Assembly: GCF_016862815.1 (NCBI RefSeq)
Contig: NZ_BONR01000001.1
Coordinates: 806,001 to 870,000 of the forward strand
Direction of reading: 5' to 3'
Source: Demequina activiva
GTDB lineage: Bacteria; Actinomycetota; Actinomycetes; Actinomycetales; Demequinaceae
DNA length: 64,000 nucleotides
The notes beneath the pieces are model-generated. The model worked only from the letters and a program-made list of their open reading frames with translations, ran no database searches and was not told the DNA's origin. The translations under genes were made by a program, and so were the position numbers. Below are positions 42,826 through 51,525 of this stretch, in pieces; the first letter of the stretch is position 1; each line of letters opens with the position of its first letter.

Positions 42826-44193
42826 GTGCATGAAGGAGCGACGCTGGGTCGCCGCTTCACGACACTGCGCGCTGAGCCGCACGACGTTCCCGGTGTCGAT
42901 CGCTGGGTAGCGCTCGACGCCCGCCGCGACGTCGAGGTGACGGTCGACATCCTCACGTCCCTCGCTCCGGGCGCGGTCCGCCAGGCCGCCGTCCGTGCCG
43001 CCCAGGTGCGCGATGCGCGCTTCGCCCGAGTGCTCGCCTCCGGGCGCGAGAACGTGGGCTCCGACCGAGTCACCTACGTGGTGACCGAGCGGCCTCACGG
43101 CGTCCGCGCATCGGACCTCATTCACGAACGCGTGGTGCCGCCGCGCGTCGCGGGCGCGATCGTGGGAGAGGCCGCCCGCGCCCTCCAGGTCGCCGCCGGG
43201 CAGGGGATCCATCACGGATTCCTCCGGGCCCGCGCGATCACCGTGGCGGACGGCGGCCGCGTGGTGGTCAGCGGTCTCGACGCCGAGGGCGAGCTGGCCA
43301 CCCAGGCGGGACTGGGCCGTGGCCGCACGGAGCAGGCCGATGCGGCGGCGCTGGCTCACCTCTACCTCGCCCTGGTCACGGGGATGGAGTCGGAGCAGGT
43401 GACCGTGCCGGACCTGCCCGATGCGCTGTCGCTGGGCGCGGCCAACCTCGCGCGCGCCGCGATCGCCGGAACCGGCCCCGACACCCTCGCGCAGGTGGCC
43501 GCTGCGATGGGGCCACCCGACCCCGCCGCGCTGCGCGGCCTGCGAGGCTCTCTCCCGAGTCTGCCCGCCGTCGCACACGAGGAGCCGCAGGAGCCTCACG
43601 CTCCGATCGCCGTCTCGCCTGAGACGCTCGCGGCCGCCGAGCACCAGACCGAGCTGAGCATCGCCGCTGCGGTCGCCGCTCCGGGCGTGGCTGCCGAGGT
43701 GGCCGCCGAGCGCATCGTCGCTCCAGAGCTCGAGCCCGGTGCCGCCGTCGACCGCTCGCTGTACGCCTCGCCGGAGGAGGCGGCCCAGTTCTCGCGGCGC
43801 ACGCGCAAGGCGGTCGAGCGCGAGCGGGACCAGCCGCTGGCGCTCGACACGTTCGAGGAGATCAACGAGGAGCAGAACGCGGGCGACGATCGCTCCGTGG
43901 TGCAGGCCACGCTCGAGTTCGCGCAACGCCATCTGCCGCGCAATGCCCCCCTCGACGCCGCGGTGGAGCGCGCCCAGGACAGGGCAGGCAGGTCCGGGCC
44001 GCTGTCCACGGGCCCGCTGCTCGTGGGACTGTTCGCGACGGCGCTGCTCATCGTGGGTCTGGTGGCGTTCAACATGCTGGTGTCTCCTGTGCCGATGGAC
44101 GGCCTCTCCACACGGGAGCCCGACTACCCCGCCTACACGTTCAGTCCTGCCCCGCTGCCATCCGCGTCGCCCAGTGCGACGAACACCGAGTGA
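42826..44193 (+). CDS. MurJ-associated membrane pseudokinase
   Basis: 455 residues. Residues 1-220 are an N-terminal kinase-like domain with a degenerate catalytic loop, [14 protein letters not shown], lacking the catalytic Asp, and no DFG (VSGLDAEG instead). A Glu/Ala-rich linker and one transmembrane segment near residue 402 follow, then a short Pro/Ser-rich outer tail. It corresponds to the intracellular pseudokinase part of mycobacterial MviN/MurJ (Rv3910), here as a separate gene. It starts at GTG 42826 in the operon order after murJ. In mycobacteria the phosphorylated domain recruits an FHA protein; whether this one does is unknown. Confidence 0.75.
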   Translation: MHEGATLGRRFTTLRAEPHDVPGVDRWVALDARRDVEVTVDILTSLAPGAVRQAAVRAAQVRDARFARVLASGRENVGSDRVTYVVTERPHGVRASDLIHERVVPPRVAGAIVGEAARALQVAAGQGIHHGFLRARAITVADGGRVVVSGLDAEGELATQAGLGRGRTEQADAAALAHLYLALVTGMESEQVTVPDLPDALSLGAANLARAAIAGTGPDTLAQVAAAMGPPDPAALRGLRGSLPSLPAVAHEEPQEPHAPIAVSPETLAAAEHQTELSIAAAVAAPGVAAEVAAERIVAPELEPGAAVDRSLYASPEEAAQFSRRTRKAVERERDQPLALDTFEEINEEQNAGDDRSVVQATLEFAQRHLPRNAPLDAAVERAQDRAGRSGPLSTGPLLVGLFATALLIVGLVAFNMLVSPVPMDGLSTREPDYPAYTFSPAPLPSASPSATNTE

Positions 44194-44232
44194 ACCCGCA
44201 TCGGCCGTGGTGGAGCCGGGAAGAACGACCCC

Positions 44233-44238
44233 CTACGA
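44233..44238 (+). promoter_or_regulatory. Possible -10 box for trxB-trxA
   Basis: TACGAT, 55 nt upstream of GTG 44294. No clear -35 seen. The 9-mer copy at 44198-44206 lies 26 bp upstream, just past the pseudokinase stop. Confidence 0.35.
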
Positions 44239-44293
44239 TTCGTTACCAAGCCGGGCGCGACACGCGCCTGTCACCGCAACAGAAGGATCGACC

Positions 44294-45625
44294 GTGAGCG
44301 ACACCCGCAGCGTCATCATCGTGGGCTCAGGCCCCGCCGGCTACACCGCCGCCATCTACGCCGCCCGAGCGGGCCTGCAGCCCCTCGTGGTCGCCGGCTC
44401 GATCACCGCTGGCGGCGCCCTCATGAACACCACTGAGGTCGAGAACTTCCCCGGCTTCGTCGAGGGCATCCAGGGACCGGAGCTCATGGAGACCCTGCAG
44501 GGCCAGGCGGAGCGGTTCGGCGCCGAGGTGCTGTTCGACGACGTCACCGCGATGTCCCTCGAGGGCGACGTCAAGACCGTCACCACGGGCATGGGCAAGG
44601 AGTTCTCCGCCAAGGCTGTCATCCTCGCCACCGGCTCCGCGTATCGCGAGCTGGGCCTCGAGGACGAGAAGCGACTGTCCGGTAAGGGCGTGAGCTGGTG
44701 CGCGACCTGCGACGGCTTCTTCTTCCGCGACCAGGAGGTCGTGGTCGTGGGCGGCGGCGACTCCGCGATGGAGGAGGCGACGTTCCTCACCCGCTTCGCC
44801 TCGAAGGTCACGGTGGTCCACCGGCGCGACGAGCTGCGCGCGTCCAAGATCATGGCGGATCGCGCCAAGAACGATCCCAAGATCGAGTTCGCGTGGAACT
44901 CCGAGGTCGCCGGGCTCGACGGTGACGGCAAGCTGTCCTCGGTGCGCCTGCGCGACGTCAACACCGGCGAGGAGCGCGTCGTCCCTGCTACGGGGCTGTT
45001 CGTGGCGATCGGCCACGTCCCGCGCTCCGAGCTGGTCACCGGCGTGATCGACACCGACGCCGAGGGCTACGTGCAGGTTCAGGGCCGCACCACCGCGACC
45101 AACGTCGAGGGCGTGTTCGCGTGCGGCGACCTCGTGGACAACCGGTACCGCCAGGCGATCACCGCCGCGGGCTCGGGCTGCGCCGCCGCGCTGGACGCGC
45201 AGCACTACCTGGACGCGCTCGCTGACGCCGAGGGCGCCGCGGCCGCGGACGGCGTGGACGAGGTCATCGCGGTGGAGGAGACGCCCGCCGCGGCCGCTCC
45301 CGCCGAGCCCGTGCCCGCGACCGAGGACACGTTCCAGGACGAGGTCATCAAGTCCGACATCCCCGTCGTGGTGGACTTCTGGGCGACGTGGTGCGGCCCG
45401 TGCCGCGCCGTGGCGCCGCTGCTGGACGAGCTGGCGCAAGAGTACGCCGGCAAGCTCAAGGTGGTGAAGGTCGACACCGACGCGAACCCGCAGCTGGCTG
45501 CGGCGTATGGCGTCACCTCGATCCCCACCATGAACTTCTTCAAGGGCGGCGAGGTGGTCAAGTCGGTCGTGGGCGCCAAGCCCAAGCCCGCGCTGGCAGC
45601 ACTGTTCGACGAGGTCCTCGCCTGA
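44294..45625 (+). CDS. trxB: Fused thioredoxin reductase-thioredoxin
   Basis: 443 residues in a single reading frame. Residues 1-320 are thioredoxin reductase: FAD site [10 protein letters not shown], redox pair C136-A-T-C139, NADPH site GGGDSA. After a 25-residue Ala/Pro linker, residues 345-443 are a complete thioredoxin with active site W366-C367-G-P-C370 and cis-proline SIPTMNF. Such fusions are known in Mycobacterium leprae; most relatives encode the two separately. GTG 44294 is preceded by AAGGA 6 nt upstream. It maintains the cytoplasmic thiol pool and feeds CcdA and ribonucleotide reductase. Confidence 0.93.
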   Translation: MSDTRSVIIVGSGPAGYTAAIYAARAGLQPLVVAGSITAGGALMNTTEVENFPGFVEGIQGPELMETLQGQAERFGAEVLFDDVTAMSLEGDVKTVTTGMGKEFSAKAVILATGSAYRELGLEDEKRLSGKGVSWCATCDGFFFRDQEVVVVGGGDSAMEEATFLTRFASKVTVVHRRDELRASKIMADRAKNDPKIEFAWNSEVAGLDGDGKLSSVRLRDVNTGEERVVPATGLFVAIGHVPRSELVTGVIDTDAEGYVQVQGRTTATNVEGVFACGDLVDNRYRQAITAAGSGCAAALDAQHYLDALADAEGAAAADGVDEVIAVEETPAAAAPAEPVPATEDTFQDEVIKSDIPVVVDFWATWCGPCRAVAPLLDELAQEYAGKLKVVKVDTDANPQLAAAYGVTSIPTMNFFKGGEVVKSVVGAKPKPALAALFDEVLA

Positions 45626-45642
45626 CCGCAGCTCATTGACGG

Positions 45643-45671
45643 AAGGCCGGGACCGCACAGGTCCCGGCCTT
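45643..45671 (+). terminator. Terminator of trxB-trxA
   Basis: AAGGCCGGGACC and GGTCCCGGCCTT are perfect 12-bp complements with a 5-nt loop, followed by CTTGTTT. It begins 18 nt after the stop. Confidence 0.88.
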
Positions 45672-45697
45672 CTTGTTTCCACCCCCCTCGCACATGG

Positions 45698-45703
45698 GAG
45701 ACT
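45698..45703 (+). promoter_or_regulatory. Possible -10 element of a leaderless promoter (aminotransferase gene)
   Basis: GAGACT ends 7 nt before ATG 45711; GAGACT also stands 7 nt before ATG 4003. The first base deviates from the TAnnnT form, so this is weak. Confidence 0.3.
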
Positions 45704-45710
45704 TGCCCAC

Positions 45711-47012
45711 ATGACCAGCCCTGACAGCCCCGGAACTCGACTCGACCCCTGGTTCGACTCGTACGCCGCACGCGCGCATGCGATGCGCGCCTCGGAGATC
45801 CGCGCGCTGTTCTCGGTCGCCAACCGTCCCGAGGTGGTGTCGCTGGCCGGTGGCATGCCGTACATCGGCGGCCTCCCGCTCGAGGAGCTCGCAGAGATGC
45901 AGCGGCGCCTCGTCATGGAGCAGGGCGAGGTCGCGCTGCAGTACGGCTCCGGGCAGGGCGACGAGGGCCTGCGGGAGCACATCACCCAGGTGATGGCGCT
46001 CGAGGGCATCAGCGCGCATCCGGACGATGTCGTGGTCACCACCGGGTCGCAGCAGGCGCTGGACCTGGTCACCAAGATCTTCATCGACCCCGGCGACGTG
46101 ATCGTCGCCGAGGCGCCCTCGTACGTGGGAGCCCTGGGCGTGTTCCGGGCACATGAGGCCGACGTGGTGCACGTGGCCATGGACGAGAACGGGCTCGTGC
46201 CCGCTGCGCTGGAGACGACCCTCGCGAGGCTCGCGTCCGAGGGCCGCCGGGTCAAGTTCCTCTACACCGTGCCGAACTTCCACAACCCCGGGGGAGTGAC
46301 GCTCGCGCTCGAGCGACGCCCGCAGGTGCTCGAGATCTGCCGGCGCTACGGAGTGCTGGTGCTCGAGGACAACCCGTACGGGCTGCTCGGATTCGACAGC
46401 GAGCCCCTGCCCGCGTTGCGGTCGATGAGCGAGGAGGGCGTCATCTACCTGGGGTCATTCTCCAAGACATTCGCTCCCGGCTATCGCGTGGGCTGGGCAG
46501 TCGCTCCCCACGCCGTGCGCGAGAAGCTCGTGCTCGCATCCGAGTCCGCGATCCTGTGCCCGTCGAACGCCTCGCAGCTGGCGATCCGCACGTATCTGGA
46601 GCACGCCGACTGGCAGGGTCAGATCAAGAAGTTCCGCGAGCAGTACCGGGAGCGTCGCGACGCGATGATCTCCGCGCTCGAGGAGCACATCCCCGAGGCG
46701 TCGTGGAACGTCCCCGAAGGGGGGTTCTACGTGTGGCTCACGCTGCCGGAGGGCCTGGACGCGAAGTCCATGCTTCCGCGTGCCGTCACCGCCCGCGTCG
46801 CCTATGTGCCCGGCACGGCGTTCTACTACGACGGCTCCGGCGCGGGCCACATGCGGCTCTCGTACTGCTACCCCACGCCCGAGCGCATCCGCGAGGGCGT
46901 GCGTCGACTCGCCGGTGTGATCGAGGCGGAGCTCGAGACGGTGCGGATCTTCGGCTCCGGCGCCCAGGGCCCGGGCGACAGCGTGGACTTCCCCTCGCCA
47001 GACTTGGCATGA
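45711..47012 (+). CDS. MocR/LysN-type PLP-dependent aminotransferase
   Basis: 433 residues, fold type I aminotransferase without the GntR DNA-binding part of MocR regulators. Landmarks are VSLAGGMPYIGGLP near residue 43, PNFHNPGG, EDNPYG, and the PLP lysine in YLGSFSKTFAPGYRVGW. It is akin to 2-aminoadipate or alanine-glyoxylate-type aminotransferases; the substrate cannot be fixed. In many Micrococcales it stands between trxB and the ddl-like gene, as here. ATG 45711 is the first codon after the trxB terminator. Confidence 0.85.
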   Translation: MTSPDSPGTRLDPWFDSYAARAHAMRASEIRALFSVANRPEVVSLAGGMPYIGGLPLEELAEMQRRLVMEQGEVALQYGSGQGDEGLREHITQVMALEGISAHPDDVVVTTGSQQALDLVTKIFIDPGDVIVAEAPSYVGALGVFRAHEADVVHVAMDENGLVPAALETTLARLASEGRRVKFLYTVPNFHNPGGVTLALERRPQVLEICRRYGVLVLEDNPYGLLGFDSEPLPALRSMSEEGVIYLGSFSKTFAPGYRVGWAVAPHAVREKLVLASESAILCPSNASQLAIRTYLEHADWQGQIKKFREQYRERRDAMISALEEHIPEASWNVPEGGFYVWLTLPEGLDAKSMLPRAVTARVAYVPGTAFYYDGSGAGHMRLSYCYPTPERIREGVRRLAGVIEAELETVRIFGSGAQGPGDSVDFPSPDLA

Positions 47013-47054
47013 CCTTGGCTCAACTGTGACCGACACTGTATCTGGAGGATACCC

Positions 47055-47987
47055 ATGGATGTGCTGATCCTCGCTGGAGGGCTCTCTCACGAGCGCGACG
47101 TGTCCGTGCGATCCGGGCGGCGGGTGGCCGAGGAGCTGCGCGACCGCGGCCTGAAGGTCGAGGTCCGGGACGTCGACACGGGGCTCCTGCCGGCGTTGCG
47201 CGAGCATGCGGACGCAGTGGTATGGCCGCTCCTCCACGGCGCCTCAGGCGAGGACGGCTCGCTGCAGGCGCTGCTCGAGCTCACCGGCGCACGCTACGTG
47301 GGCACGCGCTCCAAGGAGGCCCGCGTCGCCTGGGTGAAGCCGGTCGCGAAGGCCGTCTATGGTGGCGAGGACGCAGCCACCCCCGACTTCGTCACGCTGC
47401 CTCAGTCCCTGTTCCGCGAGGTGGGAGCGGACCAGGTCCTCGACGCGATCGTCCAACGGTTCGGGCTGCCGCTGGTGGTGAAGCCTGCGCGCGGCGGATC
47501 AGCCCTGGGCGTCTCCTTGGTCCGCGAGCGGGACCAGCTCGCGCGGGCGATGGTGCACTGCTTCGCCTACGGCGACAACGCGATGATCGAGACCGCCGTG
47601 GATGGCACGGAGATCGCCGTGTCCGTGATCGGCACCGGGGATGGCGCCCGCGCCCTCGCACCGGTGGAGATCGTCTGCGACGGTCCGTACGACTACGACG
47701 CCCGCTACAACCCCGGCCGGGTCGAGTACTTCACCCCTGCGCGTCTCGACGAGTCAGCGACGGCCACCGTGACGGATGCGGCACTCGCCGTCCACCGGAG
47801 GCTGGGTCTGCGTGACCTGTCCAGGGTCGACATGATCCTCGACGGTCAGGGCCGCGCTCAGGTGCTCGACATCAACATCGCTCCTGGCCTCACGGAGACG
47901 TCCCTGCTGCCCCAGGCGGCGGCGGGATCCGGTGAGGACCTGGGTGCGCTGTACGAGAGCATCGTGCGCGGGGTCACCGCGCACTGA
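47055..47987 (+). CDS. D-alanine-D-alanine ligase family protein (ATP-grasp)
   Basis: 310 residues. ATP-grasp ligase with LAGGLSHERDVSVRSG near residue 6, the ATP-loop KPARGGSALGVS and the metal site VDMILD...DINIAPGLTETS. Shorter than biosynthetic Ddl, so it may be a paralogue rather than the main ligase; the position between the aminotransferase and parB is conserved in Micrococcales. GGAGG lies 7 nt upstream. Convergent with parB across a 59-bp gap. Confidence 0.85.
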   Translation: MDVLILAGGLSHERDVSVRSGRRVAEELRDRGLKVEVRDVDTGLLPALREHADAVVWPLLHGASGEDGSLQALLELTGARYVGTRSKEARVAWVKPVAKAVYGGEDAATPDFVTLPQSLFREVGADQVLDAIVQRFGLPLVVKPARGGSALGVSLVRERDQLARAMVHCFAYGDNAMIETAVDGTEIAVSVIGTGDGARALAPVEIVCDGPYDYDARYNPGRVEYFTPARLDESATATVTDAALAVHRRLGLRDLSRVDMILDGQGRAQVLDINIAPGLTETSLLPQAAAGSGEDLGALYESIVRGVTAH

Positions 47988-48046
47988 TCAGCGTCGTTCC
48001 TGCTAGATGGGCACCTTGCCGGGCCAGGCGACGGTGGCGCTCGGGC

Positions 48047-49069
48047 TCAGGCCTGCAGGATCCCCGGGTCCTCGGGGTCGATCACCGCGACGATGCGATT
48101 GAGGTCCTCCACGGACGCGAAGTCGATGGTGATCTTGCCCCGCGCACGGCCCAGCTGGACCTTCACCCTGGTGTCGAAGCGATCGCCGAGCCGTGATCCC
48201 AGCTCGTCGAGTGCGGCCGTTCGGGCGCCGGCACGCACCTGCCCTCGCTTGGGCTTGGGACCCTCGACGCCCAACGTGACGGCCTCCTCGGTGGCGCGCA
48301 CGGACAGGCCCTCGGCGACGATGCGCTGGGCGAGGATCTCCATGTCCGCGGCATCCTCGAGGCCCAGCAGCGCGCGGGCATGGCCTGCGCTGAGCACACC
48401 TGCCGCGACGCGCTTCTGCACAGGGGCCGGCAGGCGCAGGAGCCGCAGGGTGTTCGAGATCTGCGGGCGTGAGCGGCTGATGCGCTCGGCGAGCTGCTCG
48501 TGGGTGATCCCGAAGTCGTCGAGCAGCTGCTGATAGGCAGCCGCCTCCTCGAGCGGGTTGAGCTGACTGCGATGCAGGTTCTCCACCAGGGCGTCGCGCA
48601 GCAGGTCCGTGTCGTCCGTGTCGCGCACGATCGCGGGGATGACCTCGAGGCCAGCCTCCTTGGAGGCACGCAGGCGACGCTCGCCCATGATGAGCTCGTA
48701 GCCGTCGCCGGAGGGGTGCGGGCGCACCACGATGGGCTGGAGGACGCCGATCTCCTTGATGGATCCCACCAGCTCGGCGAGCGCCTCGGGATCGAACACG
48801 TCGCGCGGCTGACGCGGGTTGGGCGTCACGCTGTGGGGGTCGATGCTGGCGAACCGCGCGCCGGGCACGGGAACGAGCTCCGGCCCGTCCTCGCGCCCGT
48901 TCGACGTGGAGCCGGAGAAGAACATGTCGTGCGGACGCTCCCGCGTGGCGGTGCCCGTCGCGCGACCGCCCGAGTCCTGCTGTGCACCGGCGTCGCCCGC
49001 CTGCTCTTCTGGCTCGCTGGGGATCAGGGCTCCGAGGCCCCTTCCTAGTCCACGCTTGGGCTTGCTCAC
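48047..49069 (-). CDS. parB: Chromosome-partitioning protein ParB
   Basis: 340 residues. The N-terminal RGLGRGLGALIP is the ParA-interacting tag. The CTPase/ParB domain contains NPRQPRDVFDPEALAELV and GERRLRA. The helix-turn-helix region (HEQLAERISRSRPQISNTLRLLRLP) binds parS. The C-terminal dimerisation part is GKITIDFASVEDLNRIV. It loads as a sliding clamp at parS. It overlaps parA by 4 bp, forming the parA-parB operon, and ends convergent to the ddl-like gene. Confidence 0.96.
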   Translation of the reverse strand: MSKPKRGLGRGLGALIPSEPEEQAGDAGAQQDSGGRATGTATRERPHDMFFSGSTSNGREDGPELVPVPGARFASIDPHSVTPNPRQPRDVFDPEALAELVGSIKEIGVLQPIVVRPHPSGDGYELIMGERRLRASKEAGLEVIPAIVRDTDDTDLLRDALVENLHRSQLNPLEEAAAYQQLLDDFGITHEQLAERISRSRPQISNTLRLLRLPAPVQKRVAAGVLSAGHARALLGLEDAADMEILAQRIVAEGLSVRATEEAVTLGVEGPKPKRGQVRAGARTAALDELGSRLGDRFDTRVKVQLGRARGKITIDFASVEDLNRIVAVIDPEDPGILQA

Positions 49070-50100
49070 TGGTGCTCTCCTTGGGCCGGCGCTCCGGCCA
49101 TGGCAATCTCGCGGGCGACGGCGGTGTACGCGACCGCACCGCTCGAGTGGGGGTCATGGGTGATCACGGTCTGGCCGTGGGATGGCGCCTCGGAGACGCG
49201 CACGCTGCGCGGAATGGTCTGCTCGAGCGTCTGCGTGGGGAAGTGGGCACGGACCTCGTCAGCGACCTCGCGTGCCAGGTTGGTGCGGGCGTCGAACATC
49301 GTGAGCACGATGGTCGAGACCTCGAGCTCCCGATTGAGGTGCTTGCGCACCATCTCGACGGTCTTGATGAGCTGCGTGAGGCCCTCGAGCGCGTAGTACT
49401 CGCACTGGATGGGGATGAGCACCTCCTGAGCGACGACCATGGCGTTGAGGGTCAGCAGGCCCAGGCTGGGGGGACAGTCGATGAAGACGTAGTCCAGGTC
49501 CTTGCCGGGACCCTCGAGCAGATCGCGCAGCGCATCGTGGAGCCGGAACTCGCGGCGCACCACGGACACCAGCTCGATGTCGGCACCCGCAAGGTCGATG
49601 GTCGCGGGGATGCACCACAGGGAGGAGATCTCCGGGCATCGCTGGGCGACCTTGGCCATCGGGACGTCGTCCAGCAGCACGTCATAGATGGAAGGCGTCC
49701 CCGAATGGTGGTCGACCCCAAGCGCCGTGGAGGCGTTGCCCTGCGGGTCCGCGTCGATCACCAGCACGTTGGCGCCGCGTTGCGCCAATGCGGCGGCGAC
49801 GTTGACCGTGGTCGTGGTCTTGCCCACGCCGCCCTTCTGGTTCGAGACCGCGAACACCCGAGTCTCGCGAGGCCGCGGGAAGTCCGAGCTGTCGAGCTCG
49901 CGGCGCAGCCGTTCCGTGGCGATGAGTTCGTTGGCCAAGGGGCTACCTTCGTCCTCGCCAAGCGCGTCGTAGGCGTCCTGTGTTTCACGTGAAACAGGAG
50001 CGCTGAGAGCGTCCATAGACGGGACGCCGGCGCGTGGGGAGACCCGTGGCGAGGTTGACGTCGAGGACACTTGTCCGTCCTGACCCGTCGTCTCGGTCAC
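49066..50100 (-). CDS. parA: Chromosome-partitioning ATPase ParA (Soj)
   Basis: 344 residues. The deviant Walker A KGGVGKTTTTVN is near residue 90 and the ATPase core follows (LVIDADPQGNAST, VFIDCPPSLGLLTLNA). The N-terminal extension of about 80 residues is longer than in most ParA and contains the parS-encoded peptide PVSRETQD. It drives origin segregation with ParB. ATG 50100 is close to the parS at 50115-50130. Confidence 0.95.
   Translation of the reverse strand: MTETTGQDGQVSSTSTSPRVSPRAGVPSMDALSAPVSRETQDAYDALGEDEGSPLANELIATERLRRELDSSDFPRPRETRVFAVSNQKGGVGKTTTTVNVAAALAQRGANVLVIDADPQGNASTALGVDHHSGTPSIYDVLLDDVPMAKVAQRCPEISSLWCIPATIDLAGADIELVSVVRREFRLHDALRDLLEGPGKDLDYVFIDCPPSLGLLTLNAMVVAQEVLIPIQCEYYALEGLTQLIKTVEMVRKHLNRELEVSTIVLTMFDARTNLAREVADEVRAHFPTQTLEQTIPRSVRVSEAPSHGQTVITHDPHSSGAVAYTAVAREIAMAGAPAQGEHQ
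49981..49996. promoter_or_regulatory. parS site 1, inside parA
   Basis: TGTTTCACGTGAAACA, a perfect 16-bp parS palindrome, located within the 5' part of the parA coding region and read as PVSRETQ in the protein. Confidence 0.95.
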
Positions 50101-50114
50101 ACGGACTCCTTCCT

Positions 50115-50130
50115 TGTTTCACGTGAAACA
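50115..50130. promoter_or_regulatory. parS site 2, upstream of parA
   Basis: TGTTTCACGTGAAACA, a perfect palindrome 15 bp before the parA start. ParB bound here may regulate the parAB promoter. Confidence 0.95.
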
Positions 50131-50324
50131 GCCCCCGTCGGGGACTGCGCTCCGCACGACTCTACCGTCTCGAGTCGCGCGGCTCCTCCTGTGGACAACT
50201 TCGGGGGAGAACCGCCATTCCCCGTATGAACTGCCTGTGGACAACGCTGTTGATGAACCGGCTGCCTCGTGCTGGCCTCCATGTCTCGGGTGCAGCCGTG
50301 ACACAAGGTCCGAGCGATGAGGGC
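50131..50324. other. parA-rsmG gap with paired DnaA boxes
   Basis: Contains two perfect minus-strand DnaA boxes, TGTGGACAA at 50190-50198 and 50236-50244, 46 bp apart. A short stem CCCCGTCGGGG near 50134 may serve as a weak terminator. No gene is supported. Confidence 0.5.
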
Positions 50325-51002
50325 CTAGGACGGACGCTGCAGACGGACCACCGTCGTGGGCTCGAGTCCAGCCAGGGTCGGGGCCGCGTGGACGCTTCCC
50401 ATCAAGTTGAACTTGCGCAGCACGTACTTCGCTCGCTCCAGCTCGTCCGGTGCCGAGCGGCCCTTGAGCAACGCCATCTCTCCCTTGTCGCTCAGCAGGG
50501 GCGCGCTCCACTTCACGAGCTTGTCGATGGACGCCACGGCGCGCGCGGTGATGACGTCGGCTTCGACCACGTCGCGCACCTCCTCGGCACGGCCTCGCAC
50601 CACGGTGACGTTGTCGATGCCGCACGCCTCTGCCGCCTCGAAGAGCCACGCCGTGCGACGCTCCATGGGTTCGACCAGCACTACCTGCCGCCCAGGAACC
50701 ATTGCCGCGACCACGAGTCCCGGAAGTCCCGCTCCGGAGCCCACATCCACGATGGTCCCGGTGCCCAGGAAAGGAGCCACTGCGGCAGAGTTGAGGATGT
50801 GGCGCTCCCACAGGCGTCCCACCTCACGCGGACCGATGAGCCCGCGAAGAACGCCTTGGTCGGCGAGCAGCGACGCGAACGCCTCGACCCGTGGGTAGAC
50901 GTCGCCAAAGAACTCACGGACCTCGGCGGCGCCGTGCAGCGGGTCGTCGGCGAGGGTGGCCACGACCGCCTCCGCCTCCGGCTCTGTCTGCTCGTCGCTC
51001 AC
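50325..51002 (-). CDS. rsmG: 16S rRNA (guanine-527-N7)-methyltransferase
   Basis: 225 residues. SAM-dependent methyltransferase with IVDVGSGAGLPGLVVA as the cofactor loop near residue 86 and RAVASIDKLVKWSAPLL as the family motif. The C-terminal extension is short. Conserved between parA and jag in actinobacteria; loss of the methyl group confers low-level streptomycin resistance in other species. Preceded by a parS site. Confidence 0.95.
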   Translation of the reverse strand: MSDEQTEPEAEAVVATLADDPLHGAAEVREFFGDVYPRVEAFASLLADQGVLRGLIGPREVGRLWERHILNSAAVAPFLGTGTIVDVGSGAGLPGLVVAAMVPGRQVVLVEPMERRTAWLFEAAEACGIDNVTVVRGRAEEVRDVVEADVITARAVASIDKLVKWSAPLLSDKGEMALLKGRSAPDELERAKYVLRKFNLMGSVHAAPTLAGLEPTTVVRLQRPS

Positions 51003-51014
51003 GGGATGCTCCGT

Positions 51015-51030
51015 TGTTTCACGTGAAACA
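51015..51030. promoter_or_regulatory. parS site 3, between jag and rsmG
   Basis: TGTTTCACGTGAAACA, a perfect palindrome in the 32-bp gap between jag and rsmG. The three sites span about 1 kb. Confidence 0.95.
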
Positions 51031-51034
51031 GGGA

Positions 51035-51517
51035 TCAGGACGCGGGTCGCACCACGACGTGGCGGTTCGGGTCCTCGCCCTCCGACTCGGAGACCAGACC
51101 GGCCTCCAGGACCACGTCGTGAACCACCTTGCGCTCGAAGGCGTTCATGGGGGACAGGGACACGGCAGCGCCGGTCTCCTGAACGGTGGCGATCGCCTCC
51201 CGGGCCTGCTCGGCCAGGCGCTCGCGCCGGCCCGCGCGGAACTCCGCGATGTCCAGCATCAGGCGGCTCATCTCGCCCGTCTCCGCCTGCACCGCGAGCC
51301 GAGCGAGGTCCTGCAGTGCATCGAGCACCTCGCCGTCGGGGCCCACGAGCCGCTTGAGGTCCTGGCTCGGTCCCTCGGCGAGCACCGCCACCTTCGCGCG
51401 TCCAGCCTCGACCGAGATGTCGATGTCGCCGTCCATGTCGAGGATGTCGAGAAGCTCCTCGAGGAAGTCCGCGGCGACGTCTCCCTCAGCCTCGAGCGCC
51501 TTGTTCTGCTCAGTCAT
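51035..51517 (-). CDS. jag: KH/R3H-domain RNA-binding protein Jag (KhpB)
   Basis: 160 residues. A KH domain (GRAKVAVLAEGPSQDLKRLVGPDGEVLDALQDL) and an R3H domain (SLSPMNAFERKVVHDVV) are visible; the N-terminal Jag domain is absent, as usual in actinobacteria. It probably binds structured RNAs with a partner KhpA. It lies 8 bp from yidC in the same operon. Confidence 0.92.
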   Translation of the reverse strand: MTEQNKALEAEGDVAADFLEELLDILDMDGDIDISVEAGRAKVAVLAEGPSQDLKRLVGPDGEVLDALQDLARLAVQAETGEMSRLMLDIAEFRAGRRERLAEQAREAIATVQETGAAVSLSPMNAFERKVVHDVVLEAGLVSESEGEDPNRHVVVRPAS

Positions 51518-51525
51518 GGTGGTCC

